A model generated the notes under the pieces. That model ran no database searches. It saw only the letters and a list, made by a program, of their open reading frames with translations, and was not told the DNA's origin. The translations under genes were made by a program, and so were the position numbers. Shown piece after piece: positions 56,312 to 64,000 of a DNA stretch of 64,000 nt; within the stretch, counting starts at the first letter, position 1, and every line of letters starts with the position of its first letter. This DNA comes from an uncultured Salinisphaerales bacterium (GTDB lineage: Bacteria; Pseudomonadota; Gammaproteobacteria; Nevskiales; CAJXLF01). Location: positions 124,001 through 188,000 of the forward strand of contig CAJXLF010000004.1 of assembly GCA_913055805.1 (NCBI GenBank). The letters are read 5' to 3'.

Positions 56312-56652
56312 CCTCGACAGACTCTTCCAGTCCTGCCATTGATTTCACCAGCGAAACGCTGCGTATTGCTGCAGACCACCCCAGCCTGCCCGGCCATTTC
56401 CCGGGCCATCCTGTGGTACCGGCCGTGGTGGGGCTTCAAACAGTCACCGAAGTGCTGCAGCGTCAGCGCCCCAAATGGCAAGTTCATGGAATTCGCCAGG
56501 CCAAGTTCATGAGTCCCCTGTTGCCGGAGGAAGACTTCACCATCGTCCTGCGCGGCAGTCTGCCGAACATCGAATTCCAGTGTGTTTCGGGCGAGCGCCT
56601 GGTCGCCAAGGGCAGTCTTGAAGTCGGTGTCGGGGAGTCAGAGCACGCATGA
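56308..56652 (+). CDS. FabZ/ApeI-like hotdog dehydratase
   Basis: 114 residues. The FabZ-type loop HFPGHPVVPAVVGLQTVTEVL is split as HFPG (catalytic His) then PAVVGLQT. Where E. coli FabZ has its active-site glutamate, this protein has Gln (GLQT). It may dehydrate 3-hydroxyacyl-ACP or have another role. Start overlaps the ligase stop (ATGA), and its stop overlaps the acyltransferase start. Confidence 0.82.
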   Translation: MTSTDSSSPAIDFTSETLRIAADHPSLPGHFPGHPVVPAVVGLQTVTEVLQRQRPKWQVHGIRQAKFMSPLLPEEDFTIVLRGSLPNIEFQCVSGERLVAKGSLEVGVGESEHA

Positions 56653-57578
56653 GCCCGCAGTGGCAAAAGCAGCGTGAGCGCAGTACGCCGTTCGCATTGA
56701 AGATCATTCGCTGGATAGCCCTGCATCTGGGCCGCGGTTTTGCGCGCCTGCTGCTCTACCCGATTGTTGGCTATTTTCTGCTGACCTCGCGTGAGGCCTG
56801 CCGCAGCTCCAGGCAGTTTCTCAGCCGGGCGCTGGGCCGGCCGGCCACCGGCATGGATGTGGCCCGGCACCTGCATACATTCGCCAGCACGATTCTTGAT
56901 CGGGTTTTCCTGATCACCGACCGATTCGATGAGTTCGAAATTGAAATCTTCAACGAGGATGTGGCGCGTGCACATGCCCAACTGGACAATGGTTGCCTGC
57001 TGATCGGCTCGCATCTGGGCAGTTTCGAGGCCTTGCGGGCGCTGGGTGTGGTCAAGGGCGAGGATCACGGCATCAAGGTCAAGATGTTGATGAACCGGGG
57101 TCAGAACGAAATGATCACAAGGGTGCTGGAAGCCCTTAATCCGTCCGTGGTCGACATGATGATAGATACCAGCGGCGGCGATGCGGATACTGCGCTTCGC
57201 ATCAAGAACGCGCTGGATGAAGGCTGTGTGGTCAGTATGCTCGGCGACCGGGTCAATTCAGCGCAGGAGAAATACACCCACTGCAACTTCCTGGGTGAAA
57301 AGGCTGTCATTCCCCTGGGCTGGCTGTTGCTGGCTTCGGTACTCAAGGTGCCGGTGCTGCTGTGTTTCGGTCTTTATCGCGGCGGTAACCGTTACGACAT
57401 TCATTTCGAACTGCTCAGCGACGGCATTCATCTGGAACGGGGGCGGCGTGAAGAGCAGGCGGCCGAATGGGCGCAGCGCTATGCTGACCGTCTGGCGCAT
57501 TACGCCCGTCTGGCGCCCTACAACTGGTTCAACTTTTTCGATTTCTGGGAAAGCGCGTATGTCGATCATCTGGAATAA
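56649..57578 (+). CDS. LpxL/HtrB-type acyltransferase
   Basis: 309 residues, inner-membrane-associated. HX4E motif at His122-Glu127 (IGSHLGSFEAL); MLGDRVNSAQEKY and an LGWLLLASVLKVPVLLCF segment match lipid A acyltransferase relatives. In aryl polyene clusters such enzymes are thought to attach the polyene to a lipid anchor. It overlaps the LolA-like gene by 20 bp. Confidence 0.87.
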   Translation: MSPQWQKQRERSTPFALKIIRWIALHLGRGFARLLLYPIVGYFLLTSREACRSSRQFLSRALGRPATGMDVARHLHTFASTILDRVFLITDRFDEFEIEIFNEDVARAHAQLDNGCLLIGSHLGSFEALRALGVVKGEDHGIKVKMLMNRGQNEMITRVLEALNPSVVDMMIDTSGGDADTALRIKNALDEGCVVSMLGDRVNSAQEKYTHCNFLGEKAVIPLGWLLLASVLKVPVLLCFGLYRGGNRYDIHFELLSDGIHLERGRREEQAAEWAQRYADRLAHYARLAPYNWFNFFDFWESAYVDHLE

Positions 57579-58176
57579 GCGTCTGGCCTGCGCCATTCTG
57601 CTGCTGCTCAGTTCGCCGGTCATGGCCTGGGACGCGGCCGAGGTGATTCGCGGGCTGGCGCATGCCCAGGCGGACGCTGCGCGCTTTACCGAGATCAAGT
57701 ACCTGCAATCCCTGGAACGTCCGATCCGCCTGGACGGTGAAGTGCGCTTCACGCCGCCTGACGGCATGGAAAAGCATGTCACGGCGCCTTACGAGGAACG
57801 CATGCAGGTAACCAACGGCATGTTGCGCCTGGAGCGCGGTGACAAGGTGCGTGAACTGTCGCTGGAACGTCATCCCATCGCCCAGGCGTTCGTCACTGCA
57901 TTTACCGCCACTCTGGCGGGCGATGCAGAAACATTGTCGGAGCATTACCTGATTGAATTGTCGGGCAACAGCCGTGCCTGGCAACTCGATCTGACGCCAC
58001 GTGACGAGGACTTGACGGAAAAGGTCAGCCTCATCCGGGTGACAGGCAGCGGAGAAACCCTGCAGTCCTTCGAGACCCTGCAGCCTGGCGGTGACCGCGC
58101 GATCATGTATTTCTCGGCACTACCCCAGGGTGTGCTGGAGCCGACACCGGGTAGCACGGATTCCCGGAGTGAATAA
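57559..58176 (+). CDS. LolA-like outer-membrane lipid carrier
   Basis: 205 residues with a signal peptide (RLACAILLLLSSPVMAW). The mature part matches LolA-like proteins of aryl polyene clusters: ARFTEIKYLQSLERPIRLDGEVRFTPPDGM (in part), VRELSLERHP and WQLDLTPRDEDL. Likely carries the polyene lipid across the periplasm. ATG 57559 is the first codon compatible with the signal peptide. The exporter gene starts 8 bp before its end. Confidence 0.86.
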   Translation: MSIIWNKRLACAILLLLSSPVMAWDAAEVIRGLAHAQADAARFTEIKYLQSLERPIRLDGEVRFTPPDGMEKHVTAPYEERMQVTNGMLRLERGDKVRELSLERHPIAQAFVTAFTATLAGDAETLSEHYLIELSGNSRAWQLDLTPRDEDLTEKVSLIRVTGSGETLQSFETLQPGGDRAIMYFSALPQGVLEPTPGSTDSRSE

Positions 58177-60502
58177 GCGCGGTCTGGTCAGCCTGTGGGT
58201 GCTGTGGCTGGCCGCTCTGGCAGCCGCCGGTATCTGGCTGCTGCTTGATCTGCAGGTACGTTCCGATCTCACCGCCTTCCTGCCCCGGGCCGAAACCGAA
58301 ACCGAAACCCTGTTGCTTGATGAGCTGCAGAACGGTGCAGCTTCGCGGTTGATGCCGATAGCGGTCAGTGGCGCCGACCTCGACAGCAGCGCCGCGATCA
58401 GTAAACACATGGCGGCCACCTTGCGTAGTGATACGCAGTTTGCCCAGGTGTTGAACGGGCAGCAGGATTTCGACGCCGGGCAGCTGGAATGGGTCATGGC
58501 GCACCGTTATCTGCTCAGTCCGGCCATCGATGCGCAGCGCTTTAGCGAAGCCTCACTGCGTGAGGCTCTGAACGAACGGCTGTGGGAGCTGGGCTCGGCT
58601 GCCGAGCTGGCAGTGAAGGATTTGCTGGCGCGCGATCCCACGCACGAAAGTCTGGCCGCGCTGGCGCAATGGCGGCCACCGGGCGAGCCGGACACCCACC
58701 GGGGTGTCTGGGTGCAAAAGGCGCAGGCCCGTGCACTGCTCATGGCTGAAACCACCGCACCCGGATTCGATCTGGACGCGCAGGCAGCCGCGGTACAGGC
58801 GGTGGAAACGGCATTTGCCGCCGCCCTGGCGGAACTGGATTTGCTGGCCGGTGAGACGCAACTGGTAATGACCGGCCCCGGCCCTTTCGGCGTCGAACTG
58901 CAACGCACCACCAAGCAAGAAGCGCAGATGTTCAGCACACTGGCGGTGATCATACTGCTTGCCTTCCTGCTGTGGATCTATCGATCAGTAAAGCTGGTGC
59001 TGCTGGGCGGATTGCCCCTGGCCAGTGGGCTGCTGGTGGCGTTGTTGCTGCTCAACAGCGGTTTTGGCGGATTGCATGGCATTACGCTGGCCTTCGGCGT
59101 GACTCTGCTGGGCGTGGCCATCGACTATCCCCTGCATCTCTTCAGTCATCAGGCCGCGGGTCAGAGTGCGGTCATGGCCGTACGCAATATCTGGCCAACG
59201 CTGCGTCTGGGCGTCGCCAGCACCTGCATCGCTTATCTGACCATGGTCGTCAGCGATTTCGAAGGCCTTGCCCAGCTGGGCTGGTTGACGGTGGCCGGTC
59301 TGACCGTGGCGGCATTGAGTACGCGCACCCTGCTGCCCTTGTTGATGGATACCCATCGTGAATTCGATGCGGCCGACGGCTGGGCAGCAGGCTGGCATGC
59401 GCGTCTGGCACGGAGCCCGCGTGTGCCCTGGTGGCTGATGCTGTTGCTGGCGGCTGGCCTGCTGGCGTTTCTCGCCACCCGCCCCCAGTTATGGCAGGAC
59501 GACCTGGGCACCCTTACGCCGGTGCCCGAGGCGCGACAGTTACAGGATCATGATCTGCGGCAGGCGCTGGCGGCGCCGGATCTGCGCTATATGGCCGTGT
59601 TGCGTGGCGCTGATGCCGAAGCGTTGCTGCAGGCCAGCGAGCAACTGGGCCAGGCCCTGGCCGAGCCCCTGGCGCAGGGCTGGCTGGCGGGTTTCGACAG
59701 TCCGGCACGTTATCTGCCGAGCCAGGCAACGCAGCGTGAGCGGCAGGCTCGGTTACCCGACAGCGAGTCGCTGGCCGCCACCCTGGCGGCGGCCGGTACA
59801 GGCCTGCCCTTCCGTGAAGGTTTGTTCCAGCCTTTTCTGAACGAGGTGGCGCAGGCGCGTGAACAGAGCCTGCTGACTCCGCAGGACATGGTCGCTTCTC
59901 CCCTGGCCGGCCCCGTTTCGGCCCTGCTGCGGACCGAGGCTGACGGCCGCTGGCATGCATTGCTGCCCTTGCGTGCGGTGAGTGAGCCGGCCTTGCTGCA
60001 GGCCTGGTTCGCCGAACAGCAGAGCGTGCAGCTGCTTGATATGAAGCAGGCGTCGGAAGGGATGGTGGCGGGTTTTCGCGGTGAAATGCTGTGGCGTATA
60101 GCGGCCGCCGCCTGCGTCATCCTGGCCATGCTGCTGCTGGGCCTCAAGCCGCGCCGTCGCTGGATGTTCGTATTGTTACCGGTAATGGCCGCCGTGCTGG
60201 CGACGGCAGCCTTGCTGCAAATGGCGGGTGTAAAGCTATCGCTGTTTCATATGACCTCCCTGATGCTGGTAGCCGGGATCGTGCTGGATTACGCCCTGTT
60301 CTTCGACCGGCCGGAACATGATCACGCCGAAGCTGTGCGCACATTGCATGCCTTAAGTGTTTGCTGTGTTTCCACGGTGACAGTGTTCGGTATACTGGCC
60401 CTGTCCCAGATACCCGTATTGCGGGCAATAGGCGCGACCGTCACTTGTGGCGTTGTTCTGGGATATTTTCTGGCGGTATTGGGACGCCGTCAGTCCTTAT
60501 GA
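58169..60502 (+). CDS. MMPL/RND-type exporter of aryl polyene cluster
   Basis: 777 residues. A first span at about residues 7-25, a large periplasmic loop, a group of spans (STLAVIILLAFLLWIYRSV, ITLAFGVTLLGVAIDYPLHLF and others), a second loop, and a last group (LWRIAAAACVILAMLLLGL, HMTSLMLVAGIVLDYALFF). The GxxxDY motifs (GVAIDYP, GIVLDYA) are those of RND proton relays. It probably moves the lipid-linked polyene out of the inner membrane. GTG 58169 overlaps the LolA-like gene. Confidence 0.9.
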   Translation: MNKRGLVSLWVLWLAALAAAGIWLLLDLQVRSDLTAFLPRAETETETLLLDELQNGAASRLMPIAVSGADLDSSAAISKHMAATLRSDTQFAQVLNGQQDFDAGQLEWVMAHRYLLSPAIDAQRFSEASLREALNERLWELGSAAELAVKDLLARDPTHESLAALAQWRPPGEPDTHRGVWVQKAQARALLMAETTAPGFDLDAQAAAVQAVETAFAAALAELDLLAGETQLVMTGPGPFGVELQRTTKQEAQMFSTLAVIILLAFLLWIYRSVKLVLLGGLPLASGLLVALLLLNSGFGGLHGITLAFGVTLLGVAIDYPLHLFSHQAAGQSAVMAVRNIWPTLRLGVASTCIAYLTMVVSDFEGLAQLGWLTVAGLTVAALSTRTLLPLLMDTHREFDAADGWAAGWHARLARSPRVPWWLMLLLAAGLLAFLATRPQLWQDDLGTLTPVPEARQLQDHDLRQALAAPDLRYMAVLRGADAEALLQASEQLGQALAEPLAQGWLAGFDSPARYLPSQATQRERQARLPDSESLAATLAAAGTGLPFREGLFQPFLNEVAQAREQSLLTPQDMVASPLAGPVSALLRTEADGRWHALLPLRAVSEPALLQAWFAEQQSVQLLDMKQASEGMVAGFRGEMLWRIAAAACVILAMLLLGLKPRRRWMFVLLPVMAAVLATAALLQMAGVKLSLFHMTSLMLVAGIVLDYALFFDRPEHDHAEAVRTLHALSVCCVSTVTVFGILALSQIPVLRAIGATVTCGVVLGYFLAVLGRRQSL

Positions 60503-60518
60503 CTACAGCTACTAAAAG

Positions 60519-61715
60519 ATGCAGAGTTTACAAATCAGCCATTACACCTTGACCAGTGCGCTGGGGCGGGGCGTTGCAGCACACTGGGAGGCGCTGCAAA
60601 ACGAACGCAGCGGCCTGCGCGCCTGTGATTTCGATACCTGTGACCTGCCGGCCTGGATTGGCCGGGTGGACGGTGTTGAAGACGAGAAACTGAACGGGGC
60701 CTGGTCTGCGCATGACGGTCGCAATAACCGCCTGGCGCATATCGGTCTGCAGCAGGATGGTTTTGCCGAGGCGGTGCTCGCCGCGCGTGAACGTTACGGC
60801 GCCGAGCGCATCGGCGTTTTCCTGGGCACGAGCACATCCGGCATCTACCAGACCGAGCTGGCGTTCAGGCATCGCGTGCCCGAGACTGGCGAGCTGCCCG
60901 CCGATTTCACCTACCGCCATAGCCAGAATTGCTACTCCGTGGGCGACTTTGTGCGCGGCTACCTGGGCCTGCAGGGGCCGGCGCTGGTGGTGTCCACCGC
61001 CTGTTCTTCAAGCGCCAAGGTCTTTGCTACCGCAAGCCGCTACATTGCCAGCGGGTTGTGTGATGCTGCCGTGGTAGGGGGCGTCGACAGCCTGTGCCTG
61101 ACTACGCTTTATGGTTTCAGTTCATTGCAGTTGGTGTCACCACAACCCTGCCGGCCGGCCGATGTGGATCGCAACGGAATTTCCATTGGCGAGGCTGCCG
61201 GGTTTGCCCTGCTGGAAAAGGCGCAGGATGCCGAAGCCATCCAGTTGCTGGGCTATGGTGAGAGCAGCGATGCCTATCATATGTCATCGCCGGATCCCGA
61301 AGGCAAGGGCGCTGCCCTGGCCATGCAACAGGCGCTGGACAAGGCCGGGCTGAATCCACAGGACATCGGCTACGTGAATCTGCATGGCACGGCCACGCCG
61401 GCCAATGATCTGTCCGAGGGGCGCGCCGTTGCCCATATCTTTGGTGACGACGTGCCCTGCAGTTCCACCAAGGGCTGGACCGGCCATGCGCTGGGCGCCG
61501 CCGGAATTACGGAGACGGTGATCTGCGCCCTGGCCGTTGAGCATGGTTTCCTGCCACGCAGCCTGAATACCACCCGACTCGACCCCGACATTCCCAATCG
61601 CATACTCATGGAGTCGCTGAACTCGCCGATTGAGGCGGCGTTGACCAATTCCTTCGGTTTCGGCGGCAGTAACTGCAGCCTGGTTATCGGCCGCCGCAGG
61701 GGGGGCGCGGCATGA
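60519..61715 (+). CDS. Beta-ketoacyl-ACP synthase (KAS I/II type)
   Basis: 398 residues, complete triad: Cys162 in VSTACSSSAKV, His289 in NLHGTATPAND and His323 in KGWTGHALGAAG. It elongates the polyene, most likely as a heterodimer with the chain-length-factor-like protein encoded next (overlapping ATGA). Only one full ketosynthase is visible; others may lie right of the window. Confidence 0.94.
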   Translation: MQSLQISHYTLTSALGRGVAAHWEALQNERSGLRACDFDTCDLPAWIGRVDGVEDEKLNGAWSAHDGRNNRLAHIGLQQDGFAEAVLAARERYGAERIGVFLGTSTSGIYQTELAFRHRVPETGELPADFTYRHSQNCYSVGDFVRGYLGLQGPALVVSTACSSSAKVFATASRYIASGLCDAAVVGGVDSLCLTTLYGFSSLQLVSPQPCRPADVDRNGISIGEAAGFALLEKAQDAEAIQLLGYGESSDAYHMSSPDPEGKGAALAMQQALDKAGLNPQDIGYVNLHGTATPANDLSEGRAVAHIFGDDVPCSSTKGWTGHALGAAGITETVICALAVEHGFLPRSLNTTRLDPDIPNRILMESLNSPIEAALTNSFGFGGSNCSLVIGRRRGGAA

Positions 61716-62515
61716 GCGAAATGATGATCGGTGTAAAGGCCATCGGCATGGCCGCCCCGGGCCTGCCGAGCTGGGCGGAAGCCCAGGCCGTATTACGCGG
61801 CGAGTCGCCCTACCATGCGGAAGAGCTGCCCCGTTATGCCCCCAGCCTGTTGCCCTCCAACGAACGCCGGCGCACAACGCCCGTTGGCCGGTTGGCTTTC
61901 CAGTCCGCCGAGGAAGCCATTGGGGTAGTGAATGGGGAAGCCTCTCACCTCGCCTCGGTGTTTGCTTCCTCCGGAGGTGACACCGATATCGTCTGCAAGA
62001 TCTGCACGGCCCTGGCGACGGAAGAACGGCTGGTCTCGCCCACCAATTTCCATAATTCGGTACACAACGCCGCGGCTGGCTACTGGAGTATAGCCACGGG
62101 TTCACATGGCGCCTCCACCAGTCTGTCCGCCTATGACGGCAGTTATGTGGCGGGTCTGCTGGAAGCGGCAGTGCTGGCCCTGGGTGAAGACGTTGATGTA
62201 CTGCTGGTCGGTTACGACGTGCAGGTGAGCGAGCCTTTGCACGACAAGCGGCCCATAGACGATCCCTTTACGAGTGCGCTGATATTGACGGCCGATATCG
62301 AAAACGCGCCCTGGCGTTTGCGACTGTCTCTTAGTCATGAAGGTGATGAGACAGTGATGGAAAACGCCGCGCTGGAGGCCTTGCGCCAGAACAACCCTTC
62401 TGCCCGCGCCCTGCCTCTGTTGCAGGTGCTTGCTGCGCCGCAGGGCGGCGCCGTCAGCTTGCCCGGTGTGGACGGTCTGTATCTGAATATACAAATCGAG
62501 AGAGCGCAGGACTAG
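61712..62515 (+). CDS. Chain-length-factor-like ketosynthase homolog (ApeC-type)
   Basis: 267 residues, matching the N-terminal half of ketosynthases. The segment corresponding to TACSS reads STSLSA, so the catalytic cysteine is missing. FASSGGDTDIVCKI and SPTNFHNSVHNAAAGYWSIA are characteristic of the ketoacyl-synt_2 family. In E. coli, ApeC partners ApeO as a chain length factor; the same role is inferred here. Confidence 0.87.
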   Translation: MSEMMIGVKAIGMAAPGLPSWAEAQAVLRGESPYHAEELPRYAPSLLPSNERRRTTPVGRLAFQSAEEAIGVVNGEASHLASVFASSGGDTDIVCKICTALATEERLVSPTNFHNSVHNAAAGYWSIATGSHGASTSLSAYDGSYVAGLLEAAVLALGEDVDVLLVGYDVQVSEPLHDKRPIDDPFTSALILTADIENAPWRLRLSLSHEGDETVMENAALEALRQNNPSARALPLLQVLAAPQGGAVSLPGVDGLYLNIQIERAQD

Positions 62516-62518
62516 ATC

Positions 62519-62962
62519 GTGTTGCTGCAGCGTCAAGAACTCGAGAGTCTGATACCGCATGCCGGCGGCATGTGTCTGCTGGACGGCGTTACCGCCTGGG
62601 ATGACAGCAGTATTACCTGCGTAACGCAGAGTCATGCGCTGGACAACAATCCTCTACGCACGGCCGCCGGGTTGCATAGCCTGCACCTGGCGGAATACGG
62701 CGCCCAGGCCATGGCGGTGCATGGTGGCTTGCTGGCCCGTGCCGAAGGCCGCAAGGCTGCACCCGGTTTTCTGACCATGTTGCGTGCTGTGAAGCTGCAT
62801 CGCCAGCGGGTGGATGACCTGGCGGGTGAACTTACCGTGCAGGCGCAGCAGATGATGGCTGCCGACAGTGGCTGGACTTACAACTTTGTTGTCAGCCACC
62901 AGGGTCAGGCGCTGGCTGAGGGCCGGGTGATGGTGATGATGCAGCCGGAAGCTGTGGCATGA
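62519..62962 (+). CDS. ApeP-like 3-hydroxyacyl-ACP dehydratase
   Basis: 147 residues, hotdog fold. LIPHAGGMCLLDGV holds the catalytic histidine and HLAEYGAQAMAVHGG the acidic residue, the pattern of the COG4706/ApeP family. GTG 62519 is the start, 3 bp after the previous stop. The stop overlaps the ketoreductase start. With both residues present this is the more convincing dehydratase of the two in the cluster. Confidence 0.88.
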   Translation: MLLQRQELESLIPHAGGMCLLDGVTAWDDSSITCVTQSHALDNNPLRTAAGLHSLHLAEYGAQAMAVHGGLLARAEGRKAAPGFLTMLRAVKLHRQRVDDLAGELTVQAQQMMAADSGWTYNFVVSHQGQALAEGRVMVMMQPEAVA

Positions 62963-63687
62963 GTGCTCCTCGGCGCGCGCTGGTTACCGGAGGCAGTGGC
63001 GATATCGGCAGCGCCATTTGCCGACGGCTGGCCGGGCAGGGCCTGGAAGTCGTGGTGCATGCCAACAGCCGTCTGGAAAAAGCCGAAGTTGTGGTTCAGG
63101 AGATTATGGCAGCAGGTGGCAAGGCCTCGGCGGTTGCCTTTGATGTCAGTGACGGTACTGCCAGCGCCGGCGCGCTGCAGGATGTATTGGCCGATGGCCC
63201 GGTTCAGGTAGTGGTCAATAACGCCGGCATTCATGACGATGCGCCTCTGGTAGGTATGAGCGCGGAACAGTGGCGGCGTGTCATCGATGTGTCATTACAC
63301 GGCTTCTACAATGTGACCCAGCCTCTGTTGATGCCGATGATGCGTGGGCGCTGGGGCCGGGTCATCAGCATCTCCTCCATCGCCGGGCAGATGGGCAATC
63401 GTGGTCAGGCGAACTATGCGGCGGCCAAGGCGGGCCTGCATGGGGCGAGCAAGTCACTGGCGATTGAAATGGCCTCGCGCGGCATCACGGCGAATGTGGT
63501 GGCGCCCGGCATTATCGCGGGCAGCATGACCGAAGACGTCTTTGATGACAGTATGGTCAAGCAGATGGTGCCCGCGCAGCGCCCCGGTACGCCGGAGGAA
63601 GTGGCTGCGCTGGTGGCTTTCCTGGCCTCGGACGATGCGGGCTACATCTCTGGTCAGGTCATCGGAATCAATGGAGCAATGGCATGA
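62959..63687 (+). CDS. 3-ketoacyl-ACP reductase (FabG/ApeQ-like)
   Basis: 242-residue short-chain dehydrogenase. Cofactor motif VTGGSGDIGSAI, NNAGIHDDA, catalytic Ser-Tyr-Lys in SISSIAGQMGNRGQANYAAAKAG, and C-terminal ISGQVIGINGAMA. Reduces the beta-keto group in each polyene cycle before dehydration. ATGA overlaps join it to the dehydratase and to the glycosyltransferase gene. Confidence 0.93.
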   Translation: MSAPRRALVTGGSGDIGSAICRRLAGQGLEVVVHANSRLEKAEVVVQEIMAAGGKASAVAFDVSDGTASAGALQDVLADGPVQVVVNNAGIHDDAPLVGMSAEQWRRVIDVSLHGFYNVTQPLLMPMMRGRWGRVISISSIAGQMGNRGQANYAAAKAGLHGASKSLAIEMASRGITANVVAPGIIAGSMTEDVFDDSMVKQMVPAQRPGTPEEVAALVAFLASDDAGYISGQVIGINGAMA

Positions 63688-64000
63688 GCCAAGCCTTGAC
63701 GCCAGCGGATGTGGCGGTTGTTATCCCGGCTTATAACGAAGCCGCGACCATTGTTGAAGTGGTGCGCCGGGCCCGGGCCCAGGTGCCGCGGGTCATCGTG
63801 GTGGATGATGGCTCCACCGATGGCACGGCCGAACTGCTGGGTGATCTGGACGTGACAGTGCTGCGCAATGCCGAGAACAGCGGCAAGGGCGCCAGCATCT
63901 TCAATGGCGCCGGGCAGGCGCTGGCCGATGGCGCCAAGGCCATCATCACGCTCGACGGTGATGGCCAGCATCAGCCCGAAGATATCCCGCGCGTGCTCAC
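63684..64000 (+). CDS. Family 2 glycosyltransferase (3' end outside window)
   Basis: The first 105 codons are visible from ATG 63684. Motifs: VVIPAYNEAATIVEVV, the nucleotide-binding VVDDGSTDGT and the metal-binding ITLDGDGQHQPEDI, all typical of GT-A family 2 (DPM1/DPG synthase-like). Glycosyltransferases occur in aryl polyene and xanthomonadin clusters and may modify the head group or lipid anchor. No stop before the window edge. Confidence 0.9.
   Translation, partial: MSQALTPADVAVVIPAYNEAATIVEVVRRARAQVPRVIVVDDGSTDGTAELLGDLDVTVLRNAENSGKGASIFNGAGQALADGAKAIITLDGDGQHQPEDIPRVL

Overview
The window looks like a chromosomal segment from a gammaproteobacterium. Diagnostic blocks are argH-algZ-algR-hemC-hemD-hemX-hemY (the Pseudomonas order), the replication-origin block gyrB-recF-dnaN-dnaA | rpmH-rnpA-yidD-yidC-mnmE, homodimeric-type aceE with a two-lipoyl aceF, and an aryl polyene (xanthomonadin-like) pigment cluster. 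I cannot name the genus. No tRNA, rRNA, CRISPR array, prophage block or transposase gene was recognised.

Layout. 1-8.8 kb: a partial phytanoyl-CoA dioxygenase-like gene, amtB-glnK, a 3D-domain protein, a tandem CDGSH protein, a DUF4124 protein, divergent speE/speA, and a beta-hydroxyacid dehydrogenase followed by a DUF924 protein. 8.8-14.3 kb: a signalling module of TonB-dependent receptor, YfiR-like periplasmic protein and membrane histidine kinase, with a convergent receiver-kinase hybrid; the operon carries what looks like a class II FNR/Anr promoter. 14.4-22.8 kb: argH, algZR and the heme genes hemCDXY, then a ferredoxin-reductase fusion. 22.8-33.4 kb: origin region; genes diverge at about 29.2-29.4 kb and DnaA boxes lie on both sides of dnaA. 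33.4-42.0 kb: pyruvate dehydrogenase genes aceE, aceF and lpdA, with a TetR regulator and a DUF1329 protein between aceF and lpdA.

42.0-45.0 kb is a run of small, same-strand, AT-richer genes separated by hairpin elements that look like decayed integron attC sites (a CALIN: attC sites without an integrase). 45.0-51.1 kb carries further small accessory genes: DoxX, GFA, MmcQ, LysE, GNAT, an M15 peptidase, a glycine-zipper protein, SRPBCC, msrB and a glutamine amidotransferase, plus REP-like repeats.

51.1-64.0 kb is an aryl polyene cluster. A chorismatase (XanB2-like) and a FAD enzyme with both flavin-halogenase signatures form one short operon. The divergent long operon encodes acyl carrier protein, membrane protein, acyl ligase, dehydratases, acyltransferase, LolA-like carrier, MMPL exporter, ketosynthase, chain-length-factor-like protein, ketoreductase and a glycosyltransferase that runs off the right edge. 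A 350-bp MITE-like element with 24-bp terminal inverted repeats sits inside that operon. Together these genes predict a membrane-anchored, possibly halogenated aryl polyene made from a chorismate-derived hydroxybenzoate starter.
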